A stretch of 64,000 nt of DNA from an uncultured Dorea sp. (GCA_910584615.1 CAJUAM010000012.1:1-64000), one strand, 5' to 3'; shown: positions 34,074-43,609, counted from the first letter of the stretch. Translations and numbers: made by a program. Notes: generated by a model from the sequence alone, not told the origin.

Positions 34074-35189
34074 ATGGAAGAGAATGTGGCAAAATTTGAG
34101 GAAAAATTAAAAGAGCTGGTCGTACTTGGTAAAAAGAAGAAAAGTATTCTGGAGCTGCAGGAGATTAATGATTTTTTCTCAGATATGGAGCTAAGTTTAG
34201 AGCATATGGAAAAAGTGTATGAATATCTGGAAGCTCAGAATATTGATGTACTTCGCATCGGTTCAGACAGTGATGATGATCTGGATGATGTAGACATTGT
34301 TATCAGTGATGAGAGTGACGTTGATCTTGAAAAGATCGATCTTTCAGTGCCGGATGGCGTCAGTATAGATGATCCAGTCAAAATGTACCTGAAGGAGATC
34401 GGGAAAGTGCCGCTTCTGACAGCGGAGGAAGAGGTTGATCTTGCAAAGCGTATGGCAGACGGCGATGAAAGTGCGAAAAAACGTCTTGCAGAGGCGAACC
34501 TGCGTCTTGTTGTAAGCATTGCGAAGCGTTATGTGGGGCGCGGAATGCTTTTCCTTGATCTGATCCAGGAAGGTAATCTGGGACTTATTAAAGCGGTTGA
34601 AAAGTTTGATTATCACAAAGGGTTTAAGTTCAGCACTTATGCTACATGGTGGATCCGTCAGGCAATTACAAGAGCGATTGCGGATCAGGCAAGGACGATC
34701 AGGATCCCTGTTCATATGGTAGAAACTATCAATAAATTAATCCGTGTATCAAGGCAGCTCCTTCAGGAGCTTGGGCGAGAGCCTGCGCCTGAGGAGATTG
34801 CGGAAGAATTGGACATGCCTGTAGACAGAGTCAGGGAGATCTTAAAAATTTCCCAGGAGCCGGTTTCCCTGGAGACACCGATCGGGGAAGAAGAAGACAG
34901 CCATCTTGGAGATTTTATTCAGGATGACAATGTACCTGTCCCTGCGGAGGCAGCTGCCCAGACACTTTTGAAAGAGCAGCTTGATGATGTGCTTGACACT
35001 TTGACGGAGAGAGAACAGAAGGTGTTAAGGCTCCGGTTTGGCATGAATGACGGGCGTGCCCGTACATTGGAGGAAGTAGGTAAAGAATTTGATGTCACCC
35101 GAGAGCGTATCCGCCAGATTGAGGCAAAGGCTTTAAGAAAGCTCCGCCATCCCAGCCGCAGCAGAAAGCTTCGGGACTATCTGGATTAA
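34074..35189 (+). CDS. rpoD: Primary sigma factor RpoD/SigA
   Basis: Housekeeping sigma-70 of 371 residues. Region 1.1 is replaced by an acidic stretch (residues 55-90), followed by region 1.2 DPVKMYLKEIG, region 2 (AEANLRLVVSIAKRYVGRGMLFLDLIQEGNLGLIKAVEKFDY and FSTYATWWIRQAITRAI), region 3 and region 4 (LTEREQKVLRLRFGM and EEVGKEFDVTRERIRQIEAKALRKLRHP). It directs transcription from the TTGACA/TATAAT promoters seen across the window. Immediately followed by trmK (13 bases). Confidence 0.97.
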   Translation: MEENVAKFEEKLKELVVLGKKKKSILELQEINDFFSDMELSLEHMEKVYEYLEAQNIDVLRIGSDSDDDLDDVDIVISDESDVDLEKIDLSVPDGVSIDDPVKMYLKEIGKVPLLTAEEEVDLAKRMADGDESAKKRLAEANLRLVVSIAKRYVGRGMLFLDLIQEGNLGLIKAVEKFDYHKGFKFSTYATWWIRQAITRAIADQARTIRIPVHMVETINKLIRVSRQLLQELGREPAPEEIAEELDMPVDRVREILKISQEPVSLETPIGEEEDSHLGDFIQDDNVPVPAEAAAQTLLKEQLDDVLDTLTEREQKVLRLRFGMNDGRARTLEEVGKEFDVTRERIRQIEAKALRKLRHPSRSRKLRDYLD

Positions 35190-35202
35190 GAAAGAGTATT
35201 TT

Positions 35203-35898
35203 ATGGAGTTATCGAAGAGACTGGCTGCTGTTGCAGGTCTTGTGACAGAAGGATTATCTGTGGCAGATGTGGGAACGGATCACGGGTATGTGCCTATTTT
35301 CCTTGTAGAAAAAAAACTGGTGGATATGGCTATTGCTATGGATGTAAATAAAGGACCGCTTGAACGTGCCAAAAGCCATATTGCGCAGTGTGGATTGTCA
35401 GACAGGATTGAGACAAGGCTTTCTGATGGTCTTTCAGAATTGAAAGCGGGAGAGGCTGACACTATGATTGCCGCGGGGATGGGAGGCGGTTTGATCATCC
35501 GGATCATGGAAGAGGGAAAACCAGTTACAGATTCTTTGAATGCCTTTATCCTGCAGCCCCAGTCAGAGATAAGAAAGGTACGCAAATATCTGACAGAAAA
35601 TGGGCTGGTCATAGAAAAAGAGGATATGGTTGAAGAGGATGGAAAGTTTTATCCTATGATGAGAGCCGTACATGGGAAACCGGAGCATTACGAGGAGTAC
35701 GAATATGTCTATGGAAAGCGGCTGCTTTGGATGTGCCATCCGGTTTTGAGAAAGTTTTTACTTAGGGAACAGAGGATAAAAGAGTCCATTATAGCACGGC
35801 TTTGTGAAAAGGAAAAGAGTGAGGGGGTAAAACTGCGCCTGGAAGAGATAAACAGGGAGGCAGAATACATAAGACAGGCGCTTATGTGCTACAGATAG
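35203..35898 (+). CDS. trmK: tRNA (adenine-N1)-methyltransferase TrmK (m1A22)
   Basis: A SAM-dependent methyltransferase of 231 residues that in Bacillus modifies A22 of tRNAs. Motif I is VADVGTDHGYVPIFLVEKK near residue 21, then MDVNKGPLERA and MIAAGMGGGLIIRIM. These are strongly characteristic of the TrmK/YqfN family. Position right after rpoD and before a nif3-like gene also matches the conserved Firmicute order. Confidence 0.93.
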   Translation: MELSKRLAAVAGLVTEGLSVADVGTDHGYVPIFLVEKKLVDMAIAMDVNKGPLERAKSHIAQCGLSDRIETRLSDGLSELKAGEADTMIAAGMGGGLIIRIMEEGKPVTDSLNAFILQPQSEIRKVRKYLTENGLVIEKEDMVEEDGKFYPMMRAVHGKPEHYEEYEYVYGKRLLWMCHPVLRKFLLREQRIKESIIARLCEKEKSEGVKLRLEEINREAEYIRQALMCYR

Positions 35899-35922
35899 AG
35901 AACCAAGGAGAGGAAGTAAAAG

Positions 35923-36702
35923 ATGATATGCGAAAAAGTTATAGACGTGATCGAACGGGCTTATCCAAAAGAGTATGCCCTTGAATGGGATAACGTAGGT
36001 CTTCTTATCGGAAGGGATGATAAGGAGGTAAAAAGCATATACATAGCATTGGATGCGACAGATGAGGTGATAGAAGCAGCAGTTTCAGAAGGCGCGGACA
36101 TGCTTGTGACACATCATCCGTTGATTTTTCGCGGCGTTAAAAAGATCCATAACCGGGATTTTATAGGAAATCGTATCCTGAAACTAATCAAAAATGATAT
36201 ATCATATTATGCGATGCATACAAATTATGATGTGTGCAGGATGGGAAAGCTTGCTGGAGAGATGATGGGGTTTGAGGATCAGGAGGTTCTTGAGGTCACC
36301 TGTGAAGGAGAAGGGCTGGCAGGAATCGGAGAGATTGCCAGGCTTACAAAAAAAATAACATTGCAGGAGTGTGCAAAGGCGGTGAAGACTGCTTTTGGAC
36401 TTTCGCATGTGAAGATATATGGGGATATGGAAAAGAAGATAACGAAAGCGGCTATTTGTCCCGGTTCTGGGAAAAGCGTGATAGCAAAGGCAGTAGAGAA
36501 AGGTGCGGATGTTCTTATAACAGGGGATATCGGTCATCATGAAGGGATTGACTCTTTAGAGCGGAACCTTGCTGTCATTGATGCGGGGCATTATGGTTTA
36601 GAACATATTTTTATAGAAGATATGGCACGGTATTTTAACGGGAATCTAAGCGGTGTTAAGATCATGACAGCGCCGGCAGTACATCCGTTTCAGATAATAT
36701 AA
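35923..36702 (+). CDS. Nif3-like dinuclear metal center protein
   Basis: A 259-residue NIF3/YqfO-family protein that forms hexamers with a dinuclear metal site; GTP cyclohydrolase type 1 activity is suggested for some, but the role is not settled. Metal ligands are visible in LVTHHPLIFRGVKK (His-His), YAMHTNYD and the C-terminal DAGHYGLEHIF. The central insert seen in longer homologues is small. ATG 35923 follows AAGGAGAGG. Gene neighbours trmK and rpoD are conserved. Confidence 0.93.
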   Translation: MICEKVIDVIERAYPKEYALEWDNVGLLIGRDDKEVKSIYIALDATDEVIEAAVSEGADMLVTHHPLIFRGVKKIHNRDFIGNRILKLIKNDISYYAMHTNYDVCRMGKLAGEMMGFEDQEVLEVTCEGEGLAGIGEIARLTKKITLQECAKAVKTAFGLSHVKIYGDMEKKITKAAICPGSGKSVIAKAVEKGADVLITGDIGHHEGIDSLERNLAVIDAGHYGLEHIFIEDMARYFNGNLSGVKIMTAPAVHPFQII

Positions 36703-36728
36703 AGAATCAAATTGTGAGGTGGACATTA

Positions 36729-38402
36729 GTGAAAGAAGAAAAGATATGTCAGGTATGTGTAGGCGATGAAGTGAGAGAGTACACAGCAGGAACGACTTAC
36801 CAGCAGATTGCTGGCGACTTTCAGGATAGATATGAGGAAGATATTGTCCTTGCATATGTGGACGGAAAGCTTCAGGAGCTTCGTAAAAAAGTGATGCATG
36901 ACTGTACACTGGAGTTTGAGACGACAAGGGGAGCTATCGGGCATGAGACTTATAAGAGGAGCATGAAGCTTTTGCTTGTAAAATCTGTCTATGACGTGGC
37001 ATCCAGAGAAGATATCCGGAAGGTGAGGGTTCATTTTTCCATAGGTAAGGGTTACTATTGTACGATTGAGGGGAATATTACTCTTGATCAGGAATTTCTT
37101 GGCAAGGTAGAGAGCAGGATGATGGAGATCGCAAAGCAGGATGTGCCGATCGGCAAACGGACAGTCAGTACAGATGAGGCGATTGCTTTGTTCAGAAAGC
37201 ATGGCATGTATGATAAGGAAAAATTGTTTACATACCGCAGAGTGTCCAGGGTTAATATCTACAATATGAATGAATTTGAGGACTATTTTTATGGTTATAT
37301 GGTGCCGAGTGCAGGGTATCTTAAATATTTTAAGCTCTATCTTTATGATGAGGGATTTGTGCTGCAGATGCCTGACAGGAACAGTCCTGCGAAGCTTCCT
37401 GAGTTCCGGCCGCGCAGCAAGCTGTTTCATGTTCAGAAAGAATCTGTTAAATGGAGCGATATGCAGGGAATCGAGACAGTGGGCGCGCTGAATGATAAGG
37501 TGACGAAAGGTGATGTGCAGGAGCTTGTGCTTGTGCAGGAAGCATTGCAGGAGAAAAAGATCGCAGAGATCGCTTCCCAGATTGCAGATCGCAGGGATGA
37601 GATTAAATTTGTGCTGATCGCGGGTCCTTCTTCTTCAGGAAAGACTACGTTTTCACATCGTCTGTCTATTCAGCTTCGGGCTAATGGACTGATCCCGCAT
37701 CCTCTGGCGGTGGATAATTATTTTGTGGAGCGGGAAAATAATCCAAAAGATGAGAATGGAAAATATGATTTTGAATGTCTGGAAGCGGTAGATATTGAGT
37801 TGTTTAACAGGCAGATGAAGCAGCTGATAGAGGGAGAAGAGGTTTGTATCCCGCATTTTAATTTTGTCAATGGACATAAAGAGTATGACGGCACTACGAT
37901 GAAGCTTGAAGAAAATGACGTATTAGTGATTGAAGGTATTCACTGCCTGAATCCAAAGCTTACTAAAGAGCTGCCGGATGAGAATAAATTTAAGATCTAT
38001 ATCAGTGCCCTTACACAGCTTAATGTGGATGAACATAACCGTATCCCTTCTACTGACGGCAGATTCCTTAGAAGGATCGTAAGAGATGCGCGTACCCGCG
38101 GGTCAAGCGCGCAGAGGACGATCGGCATGTGGGAATCGGTAAGAAGAGGAGAGGAGAAGAATATCTTCCCATATCAGGAAGAGGCAGATGTGATGTTTAA
38201 TTCTGCGCTTGTCTATGAACTGGCTGTATTAAAGCCCTATGTAGAACGGCTGTTGTTTGCTATTGACAGAGATTGTCCGGAATATCTGGAAGCAAAAAGA
38301 CTTCTTAAGTTTTTAGATTATTTTGTAGGGATCGGAAGTGAAAATATACCTATGAATTCTCTGCTTAGGGAGTTTGTGGGGGGAGGCTGTTTCCATGTAT
38401 AA
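36729..38402 (+). CDS. Nucleoside (uridine) kinase with N-terminal TGS domain
   Basis: A 557-residue fusion found in clostridia: an N-terminal TGS/ThrRS-like domain (about residues 1-200) and a C-terminal P-loop uridine kinase domain with Walker A AGPSSSGKTTFSHRLS (near residue 300), PHFNFVNGHKEY and EGIHCLNPKLT. It likely phosphorylates uridine or cytidine, though its preferred substrate is not known from sequence. GTG 36729 has GAGGTGG six bases upstream; an earlier in-frame GTG at 36714 lies before the ribosome site. Confidence 0.88.
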   Translation: MKEEKICQVCVGDEVREYTAGTTYQQIAGDFQDRYEEDIVLAYVDGKLQELRKKVMHDCTLEFETTRGAIGHETYKRSMKLLLVKSVYDVASREDIRKVRVHFSIGKGYYCTIEGNITLDQEFLGKVESRMMEIAKQDVPIGKRTVSTDEAIALFRKHGMYDKEKLFTYRRVSRVNIYNMNEFEDYFYGYMVPSAGYLKYFKLYLYDEGFVLQMPDRNSPAKLPEFRPRSKLFHVQKESVKWSDMQGIETVGALNDKVTKGDVQELVLVQEALQEKKIAEIASQIADRRDEIKFVLIAGPSSSGKTTFSHRLSIQLRANGLIPHPLAVDNYFVERENNPKDENGKYDFECLEAVDIELFNRQMKQLIEGEEVCIPHFNFVNGHKEYDGTTMKLEENDVLVIEGIHCLNPKLTKELPDENKFKIYISALTQLNVDEHNRIPSTDGRFLRRIVRDARTRGSSAQRTIGMWESVRRGEEKNIFPYQEEADVMFNSALVYELAVLKPYVERLLFAIDRDCPEYLEAKRLLKFLDYFVGIGSENIPMNSLLREFVGGGCFHV

Positions 38403-38468
38403 GTATAAGACCACAGAAAGGACAGCAAGAGATTTGAGGTTAATGTATAGGGAATTACGGAGGGGTTT

Positions 38469-41009
38469 ATGGTAAAGAAAAAAACTATGAGATTTTTGTG
38501 GAGCAGCGCGATTTTTATATGCATTATGTGTGTTGTGATTTTTAGTTTTCTTGCATTCTATATGAATGGAAAAAGCTCAGGGACCTTGATAGAGATGGGG
38601 ACTATCTACATGTCTGGAATGAGTGAACAGATTTCCATACATTTTGAGAAGACAATGGGACTACGGCTGGCACAAGTTGAGGAGATGGAGAAGGAACTGC
38701 CGCCGCAGGAAGTGGATCGGAAGCTTTTGGAGGAACTCATATACAGCGGAAAAGCAAGGGGATTCGATTATCTTGCTTTTTATAATAAAGACGGGAGTTT
38801 TGACATGGTTTATGGAAAGGATGTCAAGGTGACAGATCCAGAACCGTTTTTTACGTCTTTAAGCGGCGGTGAGAAAAAGATCGCGGTAGGAACGGATTCT
38901 TCAGGAGAAGATATTGTTCTCATGGGAGTTCCTGCAGATTATAAACTGGATAATGGTGAAGAAAGTGTTGCTATGGTGGCTGGTATTCCGGTCAGTTATG
39001 TAAAAGAGGTGCTTTCTCTGGACGAGAATGACTCCATGGTATATTCTCATATTATCCGACGGGACGGAAGCTTTGTCATCCGGAGTAACGATGCTTTCAG
39101 GGATAATTATTTTGAGCGGATCCGTTCCATGTTCGAGGAGATGGACAGAGATAACGCGGAGAAGTATGTGCAAGAGCTTGAGATGGCCATGAACAATAAA
39201 GATAGTTATTCCCAGGTAGTTCAGTTAAGTGATGAGAGACGTCATATGTATTGTACAATTCTGCCGTATTCCGAATGGTATCTGGTAACAGTACTGCCAT
39301 ATGGTGAGCTGAGCAGGATTGTAGGGGAGCTTAACAATCTGTGGGCTATTATGGCGGTTACGAGCTGTGTTATTGTCCTGTTTGCTCTTTTGCTGGTTTT
39401 CTATAAGTTTGTCGGATTGACAAAGGAACAGTTCAAGGAACTTGAAAAGGCACGCCAGGATGCAGTTCAGGCTAATAAGGCGAAGAGTGAATTCCTTTCT
39501 AATATGAGCCATGATATCCGTACGCCGATGAATGCTATCGTAGGAATGTCGGCGATTGCTATAGCCAATATAGATAATATGCAGCAAGTGCAAAATTGTC
39601 TTAAAAAAATTACTCTTTCCAGTAAGCATCTTCTTGGACTTATCAACGATGTACTGGATATGTCTAAGATTGAAAGCGGGAAGATGAGCCTGAATATGGA
39701 TCAGGTATCCTTAAGGGAAGTAATGGAAGGAATCGTTAATATCGTACAGCCTCAGGTTAAAGAGAAGAATCAGCAGTTTGAAGTGTGTATCAGCGATATT
39801 GATACGGAGAATGTATACTGTGACAGCGTCCGTCTGAATCAGGTACTTCTTAATTTCCTGTCTAATGCTATCAAGTTTACTCCGGAGGGAGGAAAGATCC
39901 AGCTGGCGATGGAAGAGGAAGAATCTTCACTTGGAAAAGACTGGGTCAGGATCCATCTTACAGTGAAAGATAATGGAATCGGTATGTCTGAAGAATTCAG
40001 AAATAAGATTTTTGATTCCTTTACAAGAGAAGACAGTACCCGTGTCCAGAAAATCCAGGGTACAGGACTTGGAATGACTATCACTAAATATATTGTAGAT
40101 GCTATGGGCGGGACTATCAATGTGTATAGTGAACAGGGAAAAGGAACAGAGTTCCATGTTGAACTGGATATGGAGCGTGCTCTTGTACAGGAAGAGGATA
40201 TGGTCCTGCCGGAATGGAACATGCTTGTAGTAGATGATGATGAACAGCTTTGCCGTACGACTGCCGAAGCGTTGAAGAATATCGGTGTACATGCAGACTG
40301 GACTCTTGACGGCGAGACAGCTGTATTGATGGCAGAGAAAAAGCACAGACAGCACGATGATTACCATATCATTCTTCTTGATTGGAAACTTCCGGGAATG
40401 GATGGTATTAAGACTGCCAATGAGATCCGTAAGAGGATGGGGAATGAGATTCCGATCCTTCTTATATCTGCTTACGACTGGAGTGATATTGAAGAGGAGG
40501 CGCGCGGAGCGGGGATTGATGGATTTATCGGAAAGCCGCTGTTTAAGTCGACCTTGTATTACGGACTCAGAAAATATGCAGGAATCTCTGAAGGAAAAGA
40601 ACAGGAGTCAAAGGAAGAATCGAAAGATTTTGAGGGAAGAAGGATACTTCTGGCAGAGGACAATGACCTTAACTGGGAGATAGCAGAGGAACTTCTTGGT
40701 GAGTTGAACTTAAGCATTGACCGTGCAGAAAACGGGCAGGTCTGTGTAGAAATATTCGAACAGTCTGAGCTGGGCTTTTACGATGCGATTTTGATGGATA
40801 TCAGAATGCCTATTATGAACGGTTACGAGGCGACAGAGAAGATCCGTTCCCTTGGGCGGCTGGATTCGGATATTCCGATCATTGCCATGACTGCGGATGC
40901 ATTTTCAGAAGATATCAGGCACTGCCTTGCATGCGGTATGAATGCGCATATCGCAAAGCCGATTGATATTCAGGAAGCTGTCCATCAGCTTGAGAAATAT
41001 ATGAAATAA
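38469..41009 (+). CDS. Hybrid sensor histidine kinase with two receiver domains
   Basis: An 846-residue membrane kinase. A first helix (about 13-35), an extracellular sensing domain of about 250 residues (dCache-like, ending near CTILPYSEWYLVTVLPY) and a second helix (about 294-314) precede HisKA (FLSNMSHDIRTPMNAIVG) and HATPase (DNGIGMS, GTGLGMTITKYIV). Two REC domains follow: LVVDDDEQLCRT...LLDWKLPGMDG (about 581-695) and LLAEDNDLNWEI...LMDIRMPIMNGYEAT (about 722-840). There is no Hpt domain, so it needs a separate output protein. ATG 38469 has ACGGAGGGG upstream. A strong terminator follows. Confidence 0.92.
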   Translation: MVKKKTMRFLWSSAIFICIMCVVIFSFLAFYMNGKSSGTLIEMGTIYMSGMSEQISIHFEKTMGLRLAQVEEMEKELPPQEVDRKLLEELIYSGKARGFDYLAFYNKDGSFDMVYGKDVKVTDPEPFFTSLSGGEKKIAVGTDSSGEDIVLMGVPADYKLDNGEESVAMVAGIPVSYVKEVLSLDENDSMVYSHIIRRDGSFVIRSNDAFRDNYFERIRSMFEEMDRDNAEKYVQELEMAMNNKDSYSQVVQLSDERRHMYCTILPYSEWYLVTVLPYGELSRIVGELNNLWAIMAVTSCVIVLFALLLVFYKFVGLTKEQFKELEKARQDAVQANKAKSEFLSNMSHDIRTPMNAIVGMSAIAIANIDNMQQVQNCLKKITLSSKHLLGLINDVLDMSKIESGKMSLNMDQVSLREVMEGIVNIVQPQVKEKNQQFEVCISDIDTENVYCDSVRLNQVLLNFLSNAIKFTPEGGKIQLAMEEEESSLGKDWVRIHLTVKDNGIGMSEEFRNKIFDSFTREDSTRVQKIQGTGLGMTITKYIVDAMGGTINVYSEQGKGTEFHVELDMERALVQEEDMVLPEWNMLVVDDDEQLCRTTAEALKNIGVHADWTLDGETAVLMAEKKHRQHDDYHIILLDWKLPGMDGIKTANEIRKRMGNEIPILLISAYDWSDIEEEARGAGIDGFIGKPLFKSTLYYGLRKYAGISEGKEQESKEESKDFEGRRILLAEDNDLNWEIAEELLGELNLSIDRAENGQVCVEIFEQSELGFYDAILMDIRMPIMNGYEATEKIRSLGRLDSDIPIIAMTADAFSEDIRHCLACGMNAHIAKPIDIQEAVHQLEKYMK

Positions 41010-41030
41010 AATATAAAAGTATAATGATTA

Positions 41031-41059
41031 AGACTCCCGGCATATGTCGGGAGTCTTTT
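41031..41059 (+). terminator. Terminator after the hybrid kinase, likely bidirectional
   Basis: A 9-bp perfect stem AGACTCCCG (41031-41039) and CGGGAGTCT (41048-41056) is followed by TTTT on the plus strand. The opposite side also has an A/T-rich flank, so it may serve the convergent transporter operon as well. Confidence 0.85.
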
Positions 41060-41081
41060 GTGTATGAGCACGCGCTGGGTA

Positions 41082-41813
41082 TTAAGTTTGTATATCTTTC
41101 ATCTTAAGTATTCTGACTCCGATCAGATAGAACAGCAGGAAAAACAGTACAGTCATGAGTATGAGTATCAAACCGCCGTCTGACAAAGAGTCAGATGATT
41201 TGTTGGAATTCATACCCATAAGAATGAAACTGTAGGGCCAGTATATGCCATATCCTGCATTATATATCAGCATCCCTGCGACTCCTCCTATGAGGGCGAC
41301 AGCGATAGGAACGGAAAAACTTTTGATGAGCATGGATAAAAGAAGCTGCAGCGCTCCGATTGCGGCAGCAGCAAGAGTTCCGCGAAACAGCCAGAAAATG
41401 ATCTCTGCCGGGCAGAATCCTGAGAGTCCTATGGATTTGCCTGCTATAAGATACAGTATGCCGACCCAGACCTGCGTGATCAGTGAGATAAAAAGGATGA
41501 TCGCAAGTTTTCCAAAATACAGGCATGTGACGGGAGCCGGGGCAGTCATAAAGACATTCCAGTTGTTATTGCGGTGCTCTAACCGCCATATATAAGAACA
41601 GTAAAGAGCGATAAGCGGAGCATAGAAAAATGTGGAATAAAACAGTGTGAACTGTGTCCATAGAGAATACCATTGGCTCTTTAATATTTCAGTGTTGTTA
41701 AGGTAATTAAAGGTTCCCATGACCGCAGGGATGATAGGGATGATCACACAGGCCGGGTATATAAAAGAATGATCAAGCTTCCTTAATTCTGCGCGGATGC
41801 ATTTGAGAAACAT
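41082..41813 (-). CDS. Lantibiotic-protection ABC transporter permease (LanG type)
   Basis: One of two membrane subunits of a bacteriocin/cationic-peptide resistance ABC transporter. The 243-residue product has six helices and the ABC2-membrane pattern; it carries LWTQFTLFYSTFFYAPLIALYCSYIWRLEHRNNNW, typical for LanG proteins. The start used is ATG 41811-41813, preceded by AAGGAAG on the minus strand, two bases after the stop of the other permease. It forms an operon with the two upstream genes (order LanF, LanE, LanG). Confidence 0.87.
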   Translation of the reverse strand: MFLKCIRAELRKLDHSFIYPACVIIPIIPAVMGTFNYLNNTEILKSQWYSLWTQFTLFYSTFFYAPLIALYCSYIWRLEHRNNNWNVFMTAPAPVTCLYFGKLAIILFISLITQVWVGILYLIAGKSIGLSGFCPAEIIFWLFRGTLAAAAIGALQLLLSMLIKSFSVPIAVALIGGVAGMLIYNAGYGIYWPYSFILMGMNSNKSSDSLSDGGLILILMTVLFFLLFYLIGVRILKMKDIQT

Positions 41814-41815
41814 AT

Positions 41816-42580
41816 CTACACTTCCTTTCTTACAGCGATTATCCTGCATAGGATAAAGATCAGGATTCCGGCAGCGGTAAATGCCAAAAATCCGGACAGG
41901 GGAAATGGTACTTCATAAAATTTTGTGATCCTTGTCGTACGGTCCCAGTCCATTTTCACACAAGGGAATGCCGCGAAGTATCCCCAGATTACGAGTCTTG
42001 CTAAAGGAGCCGGGAAAAATAAAGAAAATAGTCCTAAAAATGAACCGGCAAGTCCTGTGGCAAGAGGCATGATCTGACTGTTTGACATTAAAGACAATGT
42101 CTGCTGCAGGGTGAGTAGAACCATGCCTGTACAGAGAGTAACAGCCAGATAGGTAAGGAGCATAGGTATCTTCAACGGATCTCCAAATCGGAATATTTTT
42201 CCGGAGGATATGATCAAAATACCGTGTCCTATAGTAAAGCAGAGCAGATATTTTACTCCAGATATATATTTGCAGTCAAAAAACGCAGAGGGCTGCTGAA
42301 AAGTATAAAGGAGCTTTAAGGTATCGCCTTTGATCTCCATATCGCAGAGACGGCTGGCGATTACAGAGACCATGACAGGGAAGATGATAGTATTTATGAC
42401 CGGAAGATGATAAAAAAACATTAGATACCCTGTCATGCGTTCTTCTGCGCTGACATTTGACAAAAGCCATAGTGCCCAGACAGCTTCAAAAGAAAAGAAT
42501 CCTAAGGGGACAAGCCATACTTTTTTGCCGCGGACCTTTTTTTGTTCCGCCGCAAGTTCTCTTATCATGGATGAGTTCAT
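41816..42580 (-). CDS. Lantibiotic-protection ABC transporter permease (LanE type)
   Basis: Second membrane subunit, 254 residues with six predicted helices. The N-terminus RELAAEQKKVRGKKVWLVPLGFFSFEAVWALWLLS is typical of the LanE/MutE group. Its ATG overlaps the stop of the ATPase gene (ATGA), so the two are co-translated. With the ATPase and LanG it would remove antimicrobial peptides such as lantibiotics from the membrane. Confidence 0.87.
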   Translation of the reverse strand: MNSSMIRELAAEQKKVRGKKVWLVPLGFFSFEAVWALWLLSNVSAEERMTGYLMFFYHLPVINTIIFPVMVSVIASRLCDMEIKGDTLKLLYTFQQPSAFFDCKYISGVKYLLCFTIGHGILIISSGKIFRFGDPLKIPMLLTYLAVTLCTGMVLLTLQQTLSLMSNSQIMPLATGLAGSFLGLFSLFFPAPLARLVIWGYFAAFPCVKMDWDRTTRITKFYEVPFPLSGFLAFTAAGILIFILCRIIAVRKEV

Positions 42581-43491
42581 AGGCTCACCTGCTTTCCGGT
42601 CAAATGGAGGAAGATATCTTCAAGACTCATCTGCCGTTCATAGACTCTGAAAACTCCAATATCCGCATGGACGCAAGCGGCGATCACTTTTACAATAGAA
42701 GAATCCTGATGTACATCAAGGATGAGCGCGCCTTCTTTTTGTCTGGCAGGGATTTTTGCCTGTTTTAGTACTTTTAAAGCAGCAGGATTATTATCAGTAT
42801 GCAGAATGATCCTGCTCCTGCTGTGTTCATGGAGAGAAGCAAGGCTGTCCTGGAAGATAAGCTGTCCTTTATCTATGATGCCGACATGAGTAGCCATTTG
42901 TTCAATTTCTCTTAAAAGATGGCTGGATACTACAACAGTCATACCATATTGTTCTGGGAGAGAACAGATAAGTTCTCTTATTTCCTGAATGCCGGCGGGA
43001 TCGAGTCCGTTGGTAGGTTCATCTAAGAGCAGAAGCTTTGGATTTCCAAGAAGGGCGGCCGCAAGACCGAGACGCTGCTTCATGCCGAGAGAATACTGGC
43101 TTACTTTTTTATCCTGCTGCTGTGTCATACGGACAATCTTTAAAACATTGTCAATTTCTCTGAAAGGAATATCTTTCAGAGTGCAGATGATACGGAGATT
43201 CTCTTTTCCGCTCAGGTGCCCGTAATAAGCAGGGGATTCGATGAGAGAACCAGTCTTAGAAAGAATGGCAAGGCGGTTTTTTTGATTTACCTTTCTTCCT
43301 AAGATTTCAATATGTCCTTTTGTGGGCTTGATCAGTCCCAAAAGCAGCTTTAAAGTTGTAGATTTTCCTGCGCCGTTCGGACCTAAAAATCCATAGATGC
43401 TTTTGTCAGGGACTTTCAGGTCAACATTATTGACGGCTGTTTTTTTACCGTATTGTTTCGTAAGGGAATCTGTAATGATTACACAAGACAT
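42577..43491 (-). CDS. Lantibiotic-protection ABC transporter ATP-binding protein (LanF type)
   Basis: ATPase subunit of the peptide-resistance transporter, 304 residues. Walker A GPNGAGKST (near residue 38), signature motif SLGMKQRLGLA, Walker B LLLLDEP and switch His in VVSSHLL are all visible. Sequence is close to BcrA/NukF-type subunits, and the gene order F-E-G matches CprABC/NisFEG systems. ATG 43491 has AAAAAGGAGGTAA upstream. Behind the start lie an inverted repeat and a phased repeat array that may bind the two-component regulator encoded at 44374. Confidence 0.92.
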   Translation of the reverse strand: MSCVIITDSLTKQYGKKTAVNNVDLKVPDKSIYGFLGPNGAGKSTTLKLLLGLIKPTKGHIEILGRKVNQKNRLAILSKTGSLIESPAYYGHLSGKENLRIICTLKDIPFREIDNVLKIVRMTQQQDKKVSQYSLGMKQRLGLAAALLGNPKLLLLDEPTNGLDPAGIQEIRELICSLPEQYGMTVVVSSHLLREIEQMATHVGIIDKGQLIFQDSLASLHEHSRSRIILHTDNNPAALKVLKQAKIPARQKEGALILDVHQDSSIVKVIAACVHADIGVFRVYERQMSLEDIFLHLTGKQVSL

Positions 43492-43512
43492 AAAAATTAC
43501 CTCCTTTTTGCG

Positions 43513-43539
43513 GAACCGGAAAATTGGACTTTCCGGTTC
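43513..43539. promoter_or_regulatory. Perfect inverted repeat upstream of the LanF gene
   Basis: GAACCGGAAA (43513-43522), 7-base spacer and TTTCCGGTTC (43530-43539), 10 bp perfect. It lies 22-48 bases before the ATG of the ATPase gene, in the 5' leader. It could be an operator or an RNA stem that affects expression; no T run follows, so not a simple terminator. Confidence 0.6.
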
Positions 43540-43568
43540 ATATTTACACTGTTATTTTAGGAGATATG

Positions 43569-43609
43569 CCTTATGTGATACTTAATGCCGCCTTATGTTT
43601 ACCTTATGT
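43569..43609. promoter_or_regulatory. 11-bp phased direct repeats, putative response-regulator binding array
   Basis: CCTTATGT occurs at 43569, 43591 and 43602, with a degenerate copy (ACTTAATG) at 43580. All four are spaced by 11 bp, as expected for tandem binding of an OmpR-type regulator. The array overlaps the last codons of the XRE gene and lies 78-118 bases before the LanF start codon. A CCTTAATT-like copy appears in 44280-44305, upstream of the response regulator's own gene, hinting at autoregulation. Confidence 0.6.
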
